DNA of 64,000 bases from Kurthia massiliensis (GTDB lineage Bacteria > Bacillota > Bacilli > Bacillales_A > Planococcaceae), in NCBI RefSeq assembly GCF_000285555.1, contig NZ_HE610999.1:141893-205892 (forward strand), in the 5' to 3' direction. The translations under genes were made by a program, and so were the position numbers. Shown one piece after another: positions 14,872 to 23,737 of the stretch. A model generated the notes under the pieces. That model was not told where the DNA came from. It ran no database searches and saw only the letters and a program-made list of their open reading frames with translations. Position 1 is the first letter of the stretch; every line of letters begins with the position of its first letter.

Positions 14872-16491
14872 ATGAACCCATTTCTCATCACACCTGTTTT
14901 ACGAGAAGAAACGACAGATTGGCTAACATATTTTTTAGCACCAACGCACGAACGTCCGCATTATAAAACAAGTGATGAACAATTAACATTCGAGCGCATA
15001 GCAGTTCGCGTACTCGGCGTGCCATTAGATGAAGTTGAATACTTTAATACATTATATGAATGGCATACCGGAAGCGAGATTCACGTTTTAAGTGAAGAGC
15101 TCGATAAACGTATCGACAATCAAGATTTCCAACTGCTCCAAAACATTTTACAAAAGCATCGAGAGCTCCCAAAAGGATTATCTATTAATCGACTCGTCGC
15201 AATGATGTACGGTGCAAAACTCATCCCGCAACATCAAGATGCAAGACTTAATCGACATTTACAGCTGGCGGTGATTGATGTCATTGAACAATTTCAGTCA
15301 CAACAAACAGAAGGCTTGTTATCAAATGGTTTCAGACGATTTTTAATTGATATCGTAAAATGGTTAAAAAATCATTGGATTCAATGGATGGAAACGGCGA
15401 CACCTGAAACACCTTTCCCAAAAGTCATTTGGTACGGTGAATGCACCCTAAGCCAACAATATTTTTTATTACTTCTGATGAAATTAGGATGTGACGTTGC
15501 GATATTTGACCCAACTGGGAAAGATGCTTTTGCAGCGATTGACCCAGAACAAACAAGTAGCGTTATTTACGATTACGGCAATACAGCTCCGCTACAGCCA
15601 TTTCCAACGCAAATTCGTGAAGTACAAGCGACAGTTGGCTATCGTTCGACACAACAGTTAGAACGTCTCATACAAGACGAGCAAGGTATTTATCGTCCGT
15701 GGCAATATCAACATTACGAGCCACATAGTGTAAAGCTCCAACATACGTACGATGATATTTTCATTTATGCAAAAGAACCTGCAATGATGCGTCCGGGATT
15801 TAAAGCCCAAAATCCAACGGTTTATATTCCAACGATTTTTGCAAAAATAAATGGTATGAGCCGAGATCGTGCAGACTATTGGCGGCGTATGCATGAGCTA
15901 TTAGATTTGCCACATACGTTGCGAATCGAAAAGTTCCCATATGCGAAAGAATCAAAAGCCAATTTCCGCTTTCATTACGAAAAAAGTCTCGTAGGCGGTC
16001 AGCTAGATGCAGAACGTATGATGCAAAATGACTTTTGGCAATATAAAGATTTAACGCCTGAAATTCAGCGTGCCATCGCGCTCATTATTATTGACTGTTG
16101 CGAACAACCGAGTGTGCAAACATTGCCGGGTGAATCGAATCGAGAACTGTCAATTACGACATTGAAACAACTGTCGATGTTACCGAAAGATATATTACGC
16201 ATGATGCAAAGTTTTGACTATGCACAACATATTCCTAAAATCATCGTCTACTACGATGAAACGCTTGGGCAATTTAGTCGTGCAGATGCCATTTTATTGA
16301 GCTTCTTAAATCGCTATGGCTTTGACATTATATTTTATACCCCTACTGGTAAACAAGATATTGAAACGTATTTAGATAATGAGATTTACACGCTCCACCG
16401 CTTAGATGAAATGGTATTTGATAAAGCCTTTCAAGAACGTAAGAAAAGTGCTTCATTGATTGATAAAATTCGAAAACGTTTTTTTGACTAA
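14872..16491 (+). CDS. yceG: YceG-family protein of the ter cluster
   Basis: A 539-residue soluble protein matching the YceG layout of Bacillales ter clusters: 'MNPFLITPVLREETTDWL' at the N-terminus, 'AMMYGAKLIPQHQDARLNRHLQ' midway, then 'KVIWYGECTLSQQYFLLLLMKLGCDVAIFDPTG'. The family is a component of the predicted ter 'biosynthetic module' and its chemistry is unknown. It follows an IS605 scar and precedes telA by 12 bp, with which it is surely cotranscribed. Ribosome site AGAGAGGGGG. Confidence 0.8.
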   Translation: MNPFLITPVLREETTDWLTYFLAPTHERPHYKTSDEQLTFERIAVRVLGVPLDEVEYFNTLYEWHTGSEIHVLSEELDKRIDNQDFQLLQNILQKHRELPKGLSINRLVAMMYGAKLIPQHQDARLNRHLQLAVIDVIEQFQSQQTEGLLSNGFRRFLIDIVKWLKNHWIQWMETATPETPFPKVIWYGECTLSQQYFLLLLMKLGCDVAIFDPTGKDAFAAIDPEQTSSVIYDYGNTAPLQPFPTQIREVQATVGYRSTQQLERLIQDEQGIYRPWQYQHYEPHSVKLQHTYDDIFIYAKEPAMMRPGFKAQNPTVYIPTIFAKINGMSRDRADYWRRMHELLDLPHTLRIEKFPYAKESKANFRFHYEKSLVGGQLDAERMMQNDFWQYKDLTPEIQRAIALIIIDCCEQPSVQTLPGESNRELSITTLKQLSMLPKDILRMMQSFDYAQHIPKIIVYYDETLGQFSRADAILLSFLNRYGFDIIFYTPTGKQDIETYLDNEIYTLHRLDEMVFDKAFQERKKSASLIDKIRKRFFD

Positions 16492-16503
16492 GGAGGAAAT
16501 GAT

Positions 16504-17580
16504 ATGTCAGATTTAATCCCGTTACAAAAAGAAGGTTTAAACGAACAAACTGCGAATGAGACACGTCTCGCTTTACGAAATGATCCTGAAGTTGCAGCAA
16601 TCATTAAAGCTGTTGATTGGCGTGATTCCAACGATATTCTTGCACTCGGTAAAGAACCTTCACAAGAGTTATCACGCTTTACCGACCAAATTTTACATTC
16701 GATGACTTTATCGAAATTAGATGATTCAAGTGAACTATTGAAACAACTTGAAAAAGTAATGAACAAGTTTGATAAAAATGAGATTTTAAAAGAACCAAAT
16801 TTCTTCGGGAAGCTATTTAATCGTGCAAAGAAAAGCATTGATTCCCTCTTTGCAAAATATACATCTCTCGGTACTGAAATTGATAAAATTCATCAACAGT
16901 TTTTAATTATTGAAGATGAACTGAAACATAACAATAAAGATCTTGAAGGCTTGTATCATCAAGATATTGAGTACTATTTAAATCTCGAAAAATATGCAGT
17001 AGCAGCTGAATTAAAGCTAGAAGAATTACGCAATCAAGACATTCCAAAGCTTGAAGCTGATGTCGCAAATGGTAATCAAATGGCTCGTATCCAACTAGAA
17101 AACCTTCGTACAGCTGAAGAAATATTAGATCGTAAAGTAGACGATCTTGAGAAAGCACGTATGGTTGCTGTTATTGCTGCTCCTCAAATCAAATCGATTC
17201 AACGTGGGAACAATGATCTCATTGCTAAAATCAACAGCGCATTCGTTACAACAATCCCAATCTTTAAAATGGGTATCATCAATGCAGTAAATGCTAAACG
17301 TCAAAAGCTCCATGCTGATTCATTAAATGCTTTTGAAGATCGTGCTAATGAAATGCTACGAGAAACAACAAAAGACATTATGAATCAAAGTGTTGATATT
17401 GCACGACGTACAGGTACATCTAGTATCAAAATGGAAACGATTGAAGATATGTGGGATACAATCGTTAAAGGTATTGATGAATATAAACAAGTAAAAGATG
17501 AACAAGTTATCCAACGTCAACAAGACCGTGTACGCTTAGAACAAATTCGTGAAGAAGCAAAAGATGTATTCAGTAAATAA
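16504..17580 (+). CDS. telA: TelA/KlaA-type toxic-anion resistance protein
   Basis: A 358-residue cytoplasmic helical protein of the TelA (YceH) family: 'NDPEVAAIIKAVDWRDSNDILALG', 'FFGKLFNRAKKSIDSLFAKY', long coiled coil (about 115-230) and 'VDIARRTGTSSIKMETIEDMWDTIVKGIDEY'. The family gives tolerance to tellurite and some antimicrobials by an unresolved mechanism, and is normally encoded beside YceG and TerD. Ribosome site AAGGAGG. Confidence 0.9.
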   Translation: MSDLIPLQKEGLNEQTANETRLALRNDPEVAAIIKAVDWRDSNDILALGKEPSQELSRFTDQILHSMTLSKLDDSSELLKQLEKVMNKFDKNEILKEPNFFGKLFNRAKKSIDSLFAKYTSLGTEIDKIHQQFLIIEDELKHNNKDLEGLYHQDIEYYLNLEKYAVAAELKLEELRNQDIPKLEADVANGNQMARIQLENLRTAEEILDRKVDDLEKARMVAVIAAPQIKSIQRGNNDLIAKINSAFVTTIPIFKMGIINAVNAKRQKLHADSLNAFEDRANEMLRETTKDIMNQSVDIARRTGTSSIKMETIEDMWDTIVKGIDEYKQVKDEQVIQRQQDRVRLEQIREEAKDVFSK

Positions 17581-19083
17581 TTAATGTTGAAGCACAGTAT
17601 ATTCGTATGCTGTGCTTTTTGTCTGCCTAGATACAGATATGTAATGGCAGTGTGGACCATTTAATAAAGTGGATCGTTTTCTATGTAAATCATCTAACAG
17701 TAAAGTGCGACAAACAGATGCATCATAGATTTCTACTTCATGAATGCATGTTAGTAAGAACGCTGCATATATCTTTGTTGTACGTTCTTTCTTTGCTAAA
17801 TAACGTGCGATAAATTCTTGTTCAATAATAGTGCGTGTTGAAAAACCAGTAATGGCTTTACGACCTTTACCGAATGTACGTGTAAGTAACGTTTGAGATT
17901 GTTTTAACAATTTATTTAATGTGCTTTTCGGAATACCAATCGCTTCACATAGTGCACGTTGTGTGATCCAAACGAAGCCATCTTGTTTTTCAGCACGTTC
18001 AATGTAACGAATAATATCTTGTTCCCATTCATGTAAATGGCTGCGTGTACGATCTGCGCGGTCTTTTTTATGTTTGTACCAACCTTTATAGTTCACGTAC
18101 GGCTTTACGTCTGTATAAGCTGCTGTTAATTGCTCGATATAAAAGCGTTCTGGGCCTTGGTAGCGTCCACTATAAGCTGAATGGATAATCGCTTCGAATT
18201 CGCGCTGAGAGAGTGGTGTATATAACTGTGCATTAAATGTACTTAACGTGCACATCGCATCTGAAAATGAGATGCCATCTGCATAGCAAGCAAGCGCGAG
18301 TGTGAATAATGTATTGTTACGACCGATGACACCCTTTTCACCGCGAATATGTGGCGTTTGCAAAAGCGCTTTAAACCAAGTTTGATTGGTTAAATTTTGA
18401 CGGTGGCGGACAGCATTTGTTTTTGTGAACAATTCTTCTTCACTTACTTGTTGTGACCAGCGAATGAGTTGTGCAATATCGTATGTTTGTTCTAAATTGA
18501 TCCATACGACATTATCCGGCGTTGGCACACGGAAAAAACCAAAGTCATTACAAAATAGATCTGCACCGACATGGCTTAAACTTTTTTTTAATTGTTCAGC
18601 AATTTTTTTCGCCACGAAAATACCTGTACCACCTTTTTTAATGTGAAGCGGTGATGTCAGCATGAAATAAAGTTGATAACCGCGTGGAGAAGCTAACAGT
18701 AGTGTTGGGACACCAATGCTGTCATCTAAGCAAGCGAGCAAAATATCTTGAGGTGTATATTGCTTCGTATCAATATCAATAACGAAGGCATTCACCTGCA
18801 TTAAATTTTCTTCGCTAAATCCTTTTACATACTCTTTAAACCCATTTGTATAACGATATTTCGTATACGTATTCGGTGTGAAATGAGAATAGTTGTCCAT
18901 ATTTTTCATGAGCTGTGTAGTTGATGTAATAATCTCACCTTTTACACCATAAGCAGTTTGTAAGTTGCGCTTTTCAGTGACAGCAAAAATACCACCTTGG
19001 CGATGTTGTGTCTCAACATTGCCAGGATTTTTTAAGCTGTTGTGAAACAATGTTTTAATTAATTGTTCAACTTGAAAGTCCAT
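17581..19083 (-). CDS. plasmid primase (AEP-like with PriCT-1 domain)
   Basis: A 500-residue replication protein. 'FVIDID' near residues 100-105 supplies the two acidic metal ligands of an archaeo-eukaryotic primase fold, 'ASPRGYQLYFML' (131-142) and 'NDFGFFRVPTPDN' complete the nucleotide site, and 'GRNNTLFTLALACYADGIS' with 'REFEAIIHSAYSGRY' is a PriCT-1 domain (about 255-315). The C-terminal third carries a winged-helix-like segment ('ITQRALCEAIGIPKSTLNKLLKQS'). It starts 240 bp from the iteron origin and reads away from it, so it most likely primes replication of this replicon. Confidence 0.75.
   Translation of the reverse strand: MDFQVEQLIKTLFHNSLKNPGNVETQHRQGGIFAVTEKRNLQTAYGVKGEIITSTTQLMKNMDNYSHFTPNTYTKYRYTNGFKEYVKGFSEENLMQVNAFVIDIDTKQYTPQDILLACLDDSIGVPTLLLASPRGYQLYFMLTSPLHIKKGGTGIFVAKKIAEQLKKSLSHVGADLFCNDFGFFRVPTPDNVVWINLEQTYDIAQLIRWSQQVSEEELFTKTNAVRHRQNLTNQTWFKALLQTPHIRGEKGVIGRNNTLFTLALACYADGISFSDAMCTLSTFNAQLYTPLSQREFEAIIHSAYSGRYQGPERFYIEQLTAAYTDVKPYVNYKGWYKHKKDRADRTRSHLHEWEQDIIRYIERAEKQDGFVWITQRALCEAIGIPKSTLNKLLKQSQTLLTRTFGKGRKAITGFSTRTIIEQEFIARYLAKKERTTKIYAAFLLTCIHEVEIYDASVCRTLLLDDLHRKRSTLLNGPHCHYISVSRQTKSTAYEYTVLQH
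17586..17620. terminator. convergent terminator between telA and the primase
   Basis: AAGCACAGTATA / TATGCTGTGCTTTT stem, overlapping the last codons of the primase gene. Confidence 0.7.
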
Positions 19084-19324
19084 ACGTATCCTCCTCTCGT
19101 TTAATACGTATAGTATAAATGAGAAAAAAGGTTACATTTTACACAATCTCATTTTTGGAAATAGCGATAAGCGTTGATATGACAACGTTTTCCGGGAATT
19201 GTGAACAACGTTAATCGTGTCAAACTATGCAACATACAACCGCAAAAATGAGATTTTGAGATTTTAAATTTTTGAAGAGAACCGCGATAAACGTTGTAAT
19301 GATAATATTTTATACAAATAATTT

Positions 19325-20403
19325 AAAAATTATTGGGTAGATACAACCGCAAAAAATGAATTATTGGGTAGATACGACAATTTCCATAAATTACATTTTT
19401 TTCTTTTTGTTAACGAATAACATAAAAAAATAGTGGAAAATCATTAAAATATCGGGTAGATACAACCGCAAAAAAATTTTTATGTGTGTTTTCATTTATA
19501 TATGAAAAAAAGTGAGAACGAAAACACGTTAAATTGGGCAAAAATGATAGAAATTCAACGCATTTTTATATTTATTGGGTAGATAGAACACGAAAATGAG
19601 ATTTTAAATATAAAAGTGAGATTGGCCATTAATACAGTCATATCAATGCTTTAAAGAAATCGCTCAAAAAATTATTGGGTAGATACGGTATATAAATGAG
19701 AGTGAAAAGTGGATTATTGGGTAGATACAACCGCAAATTATTGGGTAGATAGAACACAAAAATGAGATTTTGATGAAAAATCTTATGTTATTGGGTACAT
19801 AATGTATATAAATGAAATTATAAGATTGCTGATATATCAACGTTTTAAGCACATTTTTAAAATTATTGGGTAGATACAGCATAAAAATGAGATTTCCTAT
19901 AAAAAGTTATTGGGTACATGCGACATTTTCGTAGTTTTTAAGTTTTCAATGCGCAATGTACACAATAAATTTGATGAATGTGCACGTTATTCACGTCTAT
20001 ACCCTTCACATAAAGTGATTTGAGATAAAAAATGTCGCATCTACACAATGATTGCGCTGCAAATACTGGGTAGATGATGCAAAAATATCCTAACTGGATG
20101 AAAAATTACGATGTAGTTGTTCAAAATATCGGGTAGATGGCACAAAAAAAGTGAAATCTAAGAAAAGTGTGTGATGTACTCAATAAAAGTGGAGTGCCAA
20201 TATCGGGTAGATGGCGCAAAAAAGTGAAATCTAAGAAAAATACATGATGTACCCAATAAAAGTGGAGTGCCAATATCGGGTAGATCGCGCCAAAAAGTGA
20301 AATCTAAGAAAAGTGCATGAAGTACCCAATAAAAGTGGTGTTCAAATATTGGGTAGATAGCGTAGAAAAATGAAATCTTAAATATTGGGTACATCGTGTA
20401 CAA
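19325..20403. other. iteron replication origin (oriV)
   Basis: An AT-rich 1.1-kb gap holds about 16 direct copies of a repeat with core TATTGGGTAGATA or TATCGGGTAGATG (starting near 19330, 19361, 19449, 19571, 19671, 19713, 19738, 19788, 19863, 19907, 20062, 20127, 20200, 20271, 20346, 20381), many followed by 'caaccgcaaaaa'. Three copies of GATGTACCCAAT-type sequence (20174, 20247, 20318) are the same motif inverted. This is the expected binding array of the Rep protein encoded at 20479. AT-rich stretches between iterons could serve for melting. Confidence 0.85.
20151..20403. repeat. 73-bp tandem repeat inside the origin
   Basis: Units begin GTGAAATCTAAGAAAA at 20151, 20224 and 20297, with a partial fourth at about 20370; spacing is exactly 73 bp. 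Each unit holds one inverted and one direct iteron. Confidence 0.85.
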
Positions 20404-20478
20404 AAATGAGATTATAAGATTTTGTGCGGTAGATTTGATATACTTTTAATAATGAATAACGAGAAGGATGATGTAGCA

Positions 20479-22290
20479 ATGGACTATTCCTCAATGCTAG
20501 ACAATGTATATTTAACGAAGGACCTGCAGCCACTTGCTATTTGCGAAGCGGTACAGCCATTATATATTGATGAATTTGAACATGTAGCTGAATGGACGAC
20601 AGATGTCATGATGATGCAGCAAGATCGTGATTACGTCCCATCGAAAAGCTTTCAAAAATTATTAAACTTTGTGCAGTTAATTATGCTCGACAGCCGTGCG
20701 TTTCGAAAAATTGATTTGCGAGAGAAATTGGCGGATCCAACACAGCGTCATTTATTAGACCAAGTAATGCGTCCGGTATTAGAAGAAAGCAGTGAATCAA
20801 CCACTACTAAGGTGAAAAAGACACCTTCGCCGAAACCTAGTACGACGGATACGAAGCCAGTCATACGTGAGGCACAACAAGCCCCTATTGAAGCAACGGT
20901 CGTTGAAGTAGTACCAGAAGAACAATTATCATTAGAAATTCCGGAAATCGGTACGGAACAAGTCGTATCGGTTATTAAAGATCAAGAGTATTTAATTACA
21001 AATGCGAGTCATAGTTATCAAGCATTGCGAGATTTAGTGACGAAAAAAGACTTTGAAGAAAATGAGGATGGCGATTTGCAGAAAGAAATCGTTGTCGATG
21101 GTGTGAAGCAAGGAACGGCTGAAATTCGTACCGATGAAGAAATTCAACGTTTACCTGCGGATACATTAGAAAAACAACATATTTGGTTTTCTTTACTCGA
21201 ATCCACGAACTCAGCGCTCGATGAATTATCTGCGGATTTATTTGATTTGATCGCCTTTTCATGGATGAAGCAACCAAAAAATGATTACGGATATATCCAT
21301 TTCGATAGTGACCAAGCACTTCGATTGAAATTTGAAAATCCGTATGAAAAATCGTTCCGTGTTCGTGAGAAAGAACGATTTGATATTATGCAACGCGTTG
21401 CGACGTTATCATCCGTTTGGATTGCGATGGATAATGACGACTTTATTGTTATCAATCCTGAAACGGAAGATATCGACCGACAAAACTATGAATTTGCAGA
21501 CTTCCATCCCCTATTCCAAATTGGTTCTATTGAAATGGCCTATGATAAAAAGACAAAGAAGGCAAAAGGTATTTATTCGGTGACGATTAAACCGTCTCCT
21601 ATTATTGACCGCTTGCTCGTACATAATGAGCAAGCATTTGCGTATTTAGATTACAAAGTGTTTCAGTACAATTACTATAAACATCGCCAACATAAACGAC
21701 TCGTTCGCTTTTTAAATTCAGAATGGAAAAATAGCCGTGTTGAAGAAGCGTCCACATTTAAAGTTGGTCATTTAGTAGAAATTATGGACTTTGGAAAAAA
21801 TAGTGTACACGGTGCGCGCTTGCGTGAACGTGTTGAACGCGTGCTTGATGATTTATTAAAAGATGAAGTAATTAAATGTTGGAAGTATACACAACCGTTT
21901 GAAGAAGTCGAAACGACGAAACGATTATGGTATGTGCAAGTGTGGGAAAATCTTGAGATTGCGATTACCCCGCCTGACCAAGTCATTATTGAAAATCAAC
22001 GAATTGCTGAAATGAAAGTAAATACCCCAATTATCGATGTACCACATGAAGCGGTTATCGAGCCAAAAATTTTAGACGACTTACCATTGATAGAGAAAGT
22101 TGCATACATTATTGAAGAACGTAATATTACAATTAAAGTAGCAGCTGAAGAAGCAAATGTTTCATATAGCACGCTGCATCGCTATTTGAAAAATCCACCG
22201 AAAAAAATCTCATTAAAAAATCGTAAGCCACTCGAAGCTTATTGTGAAAAGTGGTATACACTTGTGAAAATGACACAAGAAGGTCAATAA
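20479..22290 (+). CDS. rep: replication initiator protein Rep
   Basis: A 603-residue initiator directly beside its iterons. An acidic, Pro/Thr-rich N-terminal part (to about residue 180) precedes a winged-helix region ('WFSLLESTNSALDELSADLFDLIAF', 'ALRLKFENPYEK', 'KPSPIIDRLLVHNEQAFAYL', 'RFLNSEWKNSR'). The C-terminal 65 residues contain a separate helix-turn-helix ('KVAAEEANVSYSTLHRYLKNP'). ATG 20479 behind AGAAGGATG is chosen over in-frame ATGs at 20422 and 20452. The call rests on the WH pattern plus adjacency to the iterons; the exact Rep family is not named. Confidence 0.75.
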   Translation: MDYSSMLDNVYLTKDLQPLAICEAVQPLYIDEFEHVAEWTTDVMMMQQDRDYVPSKSFQKLLNFVQLIMLDSRAFRKIDLREKLADPTQRHLLDQVMRPVLEESSESTTTKVKKTPSPKPSTTDTKPVIREAQQAPIEATVVEVVPEEQLSLEIPEIGTEQVVSVIKDQEYLITNASHSYQALRDLVTKKDFEENEDGDLQKEIVVDGVKQGTAEIRTDEEIQRLPADTLEKQHIWFSLLESTNSALDELSADLFDLIAFSWMKQPKNDYGYIHFDSDQALRLKFENPYEKSFRVREKERFDIMQRVATLSSVWIAMDNDDFIVINPETEDIDRQNYEFADFHPLFQIGSIEMAYDKKTKKAKGIYSVTIKPSPIIDRLLVHNEQAFAYLDYKVFQYNYYKHRQHKRLVRFLNSEWKNSRVEEASTFKVGHLVEIMDFGKNSVHGARLRERVERVLDDLLKDEVIKCWKYTQPFEEVETTKRLWYVQVWENLEIAITPPDQVIIENQRIAEMKVNTPIIDVPHEAVIEPKILDDLPLIEKVAYIIEERNITIKVAAEEANVSYSTLHRYLKNPPKKISLKNRKPLEAYCEKWYTLVKMTQEGQ

Positions 22291-22298
22291 GTAAAAAT

Positions 22299-22312
22299 GT
22301 TTACATGTAAAC
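22299..22312. repeat. palindrome family, site b (perfect)
   Basis: GTTTACATGTAAAC, perfect 14-bp palindrome, nine bases after the rep stop. Confidence 0.6.
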
Positions 22313-22336
22313 TCCATTCATCTGAATGGAGTTTCT
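22308..22336 (+). terminator. rep terminator
   Basis: AAACTCCATTC / GAATGGAGTTT stem followed by CTTCT; overlaps palindrome b. Confidence 0.65.
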
Positions 22337-22423
22337 TCTATTATATAGTGCATATTTGTAGGCAAAAAAAATGTTACTTGTTAGTATGATACTATGCTAG
22401 AGCAAAGAAAGAAGGATTTTACA

Positions 22424-23425
22424 ATGAAATTAAGTATTCTCGATCAAATTCCCGTACCGAACGGACTAACGCCACAACAAGCTTTACATAATAGTGTAGC
22501 GCTTGCGAAAATGGCGGATGATATCGGCTATGAACGTTTTTGGTTAGCAGAACATCATAGTACAAGAACATTAGCGAGTAGTGCACCAGAGATTACGGCA
22601 AGTTTTATCGCTGCACAAACGAACCGTATCCATGTAGGTACAGGTGGTATTATGATGATGCATTATTCTGCTTTAAAAATTGCAGAACAATTTAATACAT
22701 TGAGTGCTCTTGCGCCAGGGCGTATTGACTTAGGTCTAGGCCGTGCACCCGGTGGCGATTATGCAGCAACATTTGCCCTTGCACAAGGCAAACGCCCATA
22801 TGTCGATGAGCAATATCAAAAGCTAGAAGCGATTCAACATTTAATGGCTGGTGAAAAATCTGAAGATCAAGCGTATAGCCAAGTAATTGCGACGCCATTT
22901 AAAGTAGCGCCTGCAAGTATGTGGCTACTAGGCTCTACTGGACAAAGTGCCGCAAAAGCAGCTGATTACGGCGTTGGTTATTCGTTTGCACAATTTTTCA
23001 GTGGACAAGCTACACAAGAAATTTTCCAAATTTATCGTGATCGCTTTATCCCGACTATGTTCATGGAAAAACCACAAATTATCGTGAGCTATGCAGCAAC
23101 AGTTGCACCGACAGAAGAAGAAGCAGAATTCCGTGCTCTTCCAATCGACATTTCACGTTTATGGTTAATGCGTGGTGAAATGCAACCAGCACTTACTTCT
23201 GAACAAGCACAAGAGTATCCTCTATCTGAAATGGATAAAATGCAAATTGAGCATAACCGCAAATTACATTTAGTCGGTACAAAAGAACAAGTCGCTGAAA
23301 AGCTACTACAAGACCAAGAAACATATGGTTTTGATGAAGTGATGATTAATTCAAATCAATCATCATTTGAGCATCGATTAGAAAGCTATCAACTGTTAGC
23401 ACAACAATTACTCACAAGTAAATAA
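22424..23425 (+). CDS. LLM-class flavin-dependent monooxygenase
   Basis: A 333-residue luciferase-like monooxygenase with TIM-barrel markers: 'MKLSILDQIPVPNG', 'ERFWLAEHHST', 'RIHVGTGGIMMMHYSALKIAEQF', 'GRIDLGLGRAPGGD' and 'VGYSFAQFFSG'. It uses FMNH2 from a separate reductase; substrate unknown. ATG 22424 follows AAGAAGG. It sits between rep and par as cargo. Confidence 0.85.
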   Translation: MKLSILDQIPVPNGLTPQQALHNSVALAKMADDIGYERFWLAEHHSTRTLASSAPEITASFIAAQTNRIHVGTGGIMMMHYSALKIAEQFNTLSALAPGRIDLGLGRAPGGDYAATFALAQGKRPYVDEQYQKLEAIQHLMAGEKSEDQAYSQVIATPFKVAPASMWLLGSTGQSAAKAADYGVGYSFAQFFSGQATQEIFQIYRDRFIPTMFMEKPQIIVSYAATVAPTEEEAEFRALPIDISRLWLMRGEMQPALTSEQAQEYPLSEMDKMQIEHNRKLHLVGTKEQVAEKLLQDQETYGFDEVMINSNQSSFEHRLESYQLLAQQLLTSK

Positions 23426-23440
23426 GTTTATTTGTTTACA
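23424..23440. repeat. palindrome family, site c (degenerate)
   Basis: TAAGTTTATTTGTTTAC, two half-sites after the monooxygenase stop. Confidence 0.35.
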
Positions 23441-23480
23441 AAAAAGGCAGCTTTACATTACGTAGAGGTGCCTTTTTCAT
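23441..23480 (+). terminator. terminator of the monooxygenase gene
   Basis: AAAAAGGCA...TGCCTTTTTC stem. Confidence 0.6.
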
Positions 23481-23605
23481 AGAAAAAATAAATTTGTTCG
23501 TCTTCAAGCGCAATGTTCAATAATAGGTATCTTCTTTATATACTGGTAGGGAGAAAAAGAATATTAAGTAGTTTTCTCCTCATTGTTATATGCTCTATAT
23601 ACCAT

Positions 23606-23621
23606 TGTTCCACGTGAAACA
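23606..23621. promoter_or_regulatory. parS: canonical parS site (Spo0J/ParB type)
   Basis: TGTTCCACGTGAAACA fits the chromosomal parS consensus of Firmicutes (TGTTNCACGTGAAACA). It lies 117 bp upstream of parA and 11 bp from palindrome d. A chance match to the 16-mer in 64 kb is very unlikely. No Spo0J-type ParB is encoded in the window, so the host ParB would be the reader. Confidence 0.85.
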
Positions 23622-23631
23622 TCTGTATTTA

Positions 23632-23653
23632 GTTTACATGTAAACATTTTTAC
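23632..23653. repeat. palindrome family, site d (perfect)
   Basis: GTTTACATGTAAAC then ATTTTTAC, between parS and parA. Confidence 0.6.
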
Positions 23654-23737
23654 TATTTTATTTGTTTATGAAATTAACGAAAAATCGTGTATAATAAGTA
23701 TATTCAATAGATACATATATAAAGGGAGGTTTCTTTT

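Noticed and set aside
20151-20403. Regularly spaced repeats that could suggest a CRISPR array, and an open minus-strand frame across them
   Set aside because: The 73-bp units are near-identical along their whole length with no unique spacers, and contain iterons; the open frame is a product of the repeat period.
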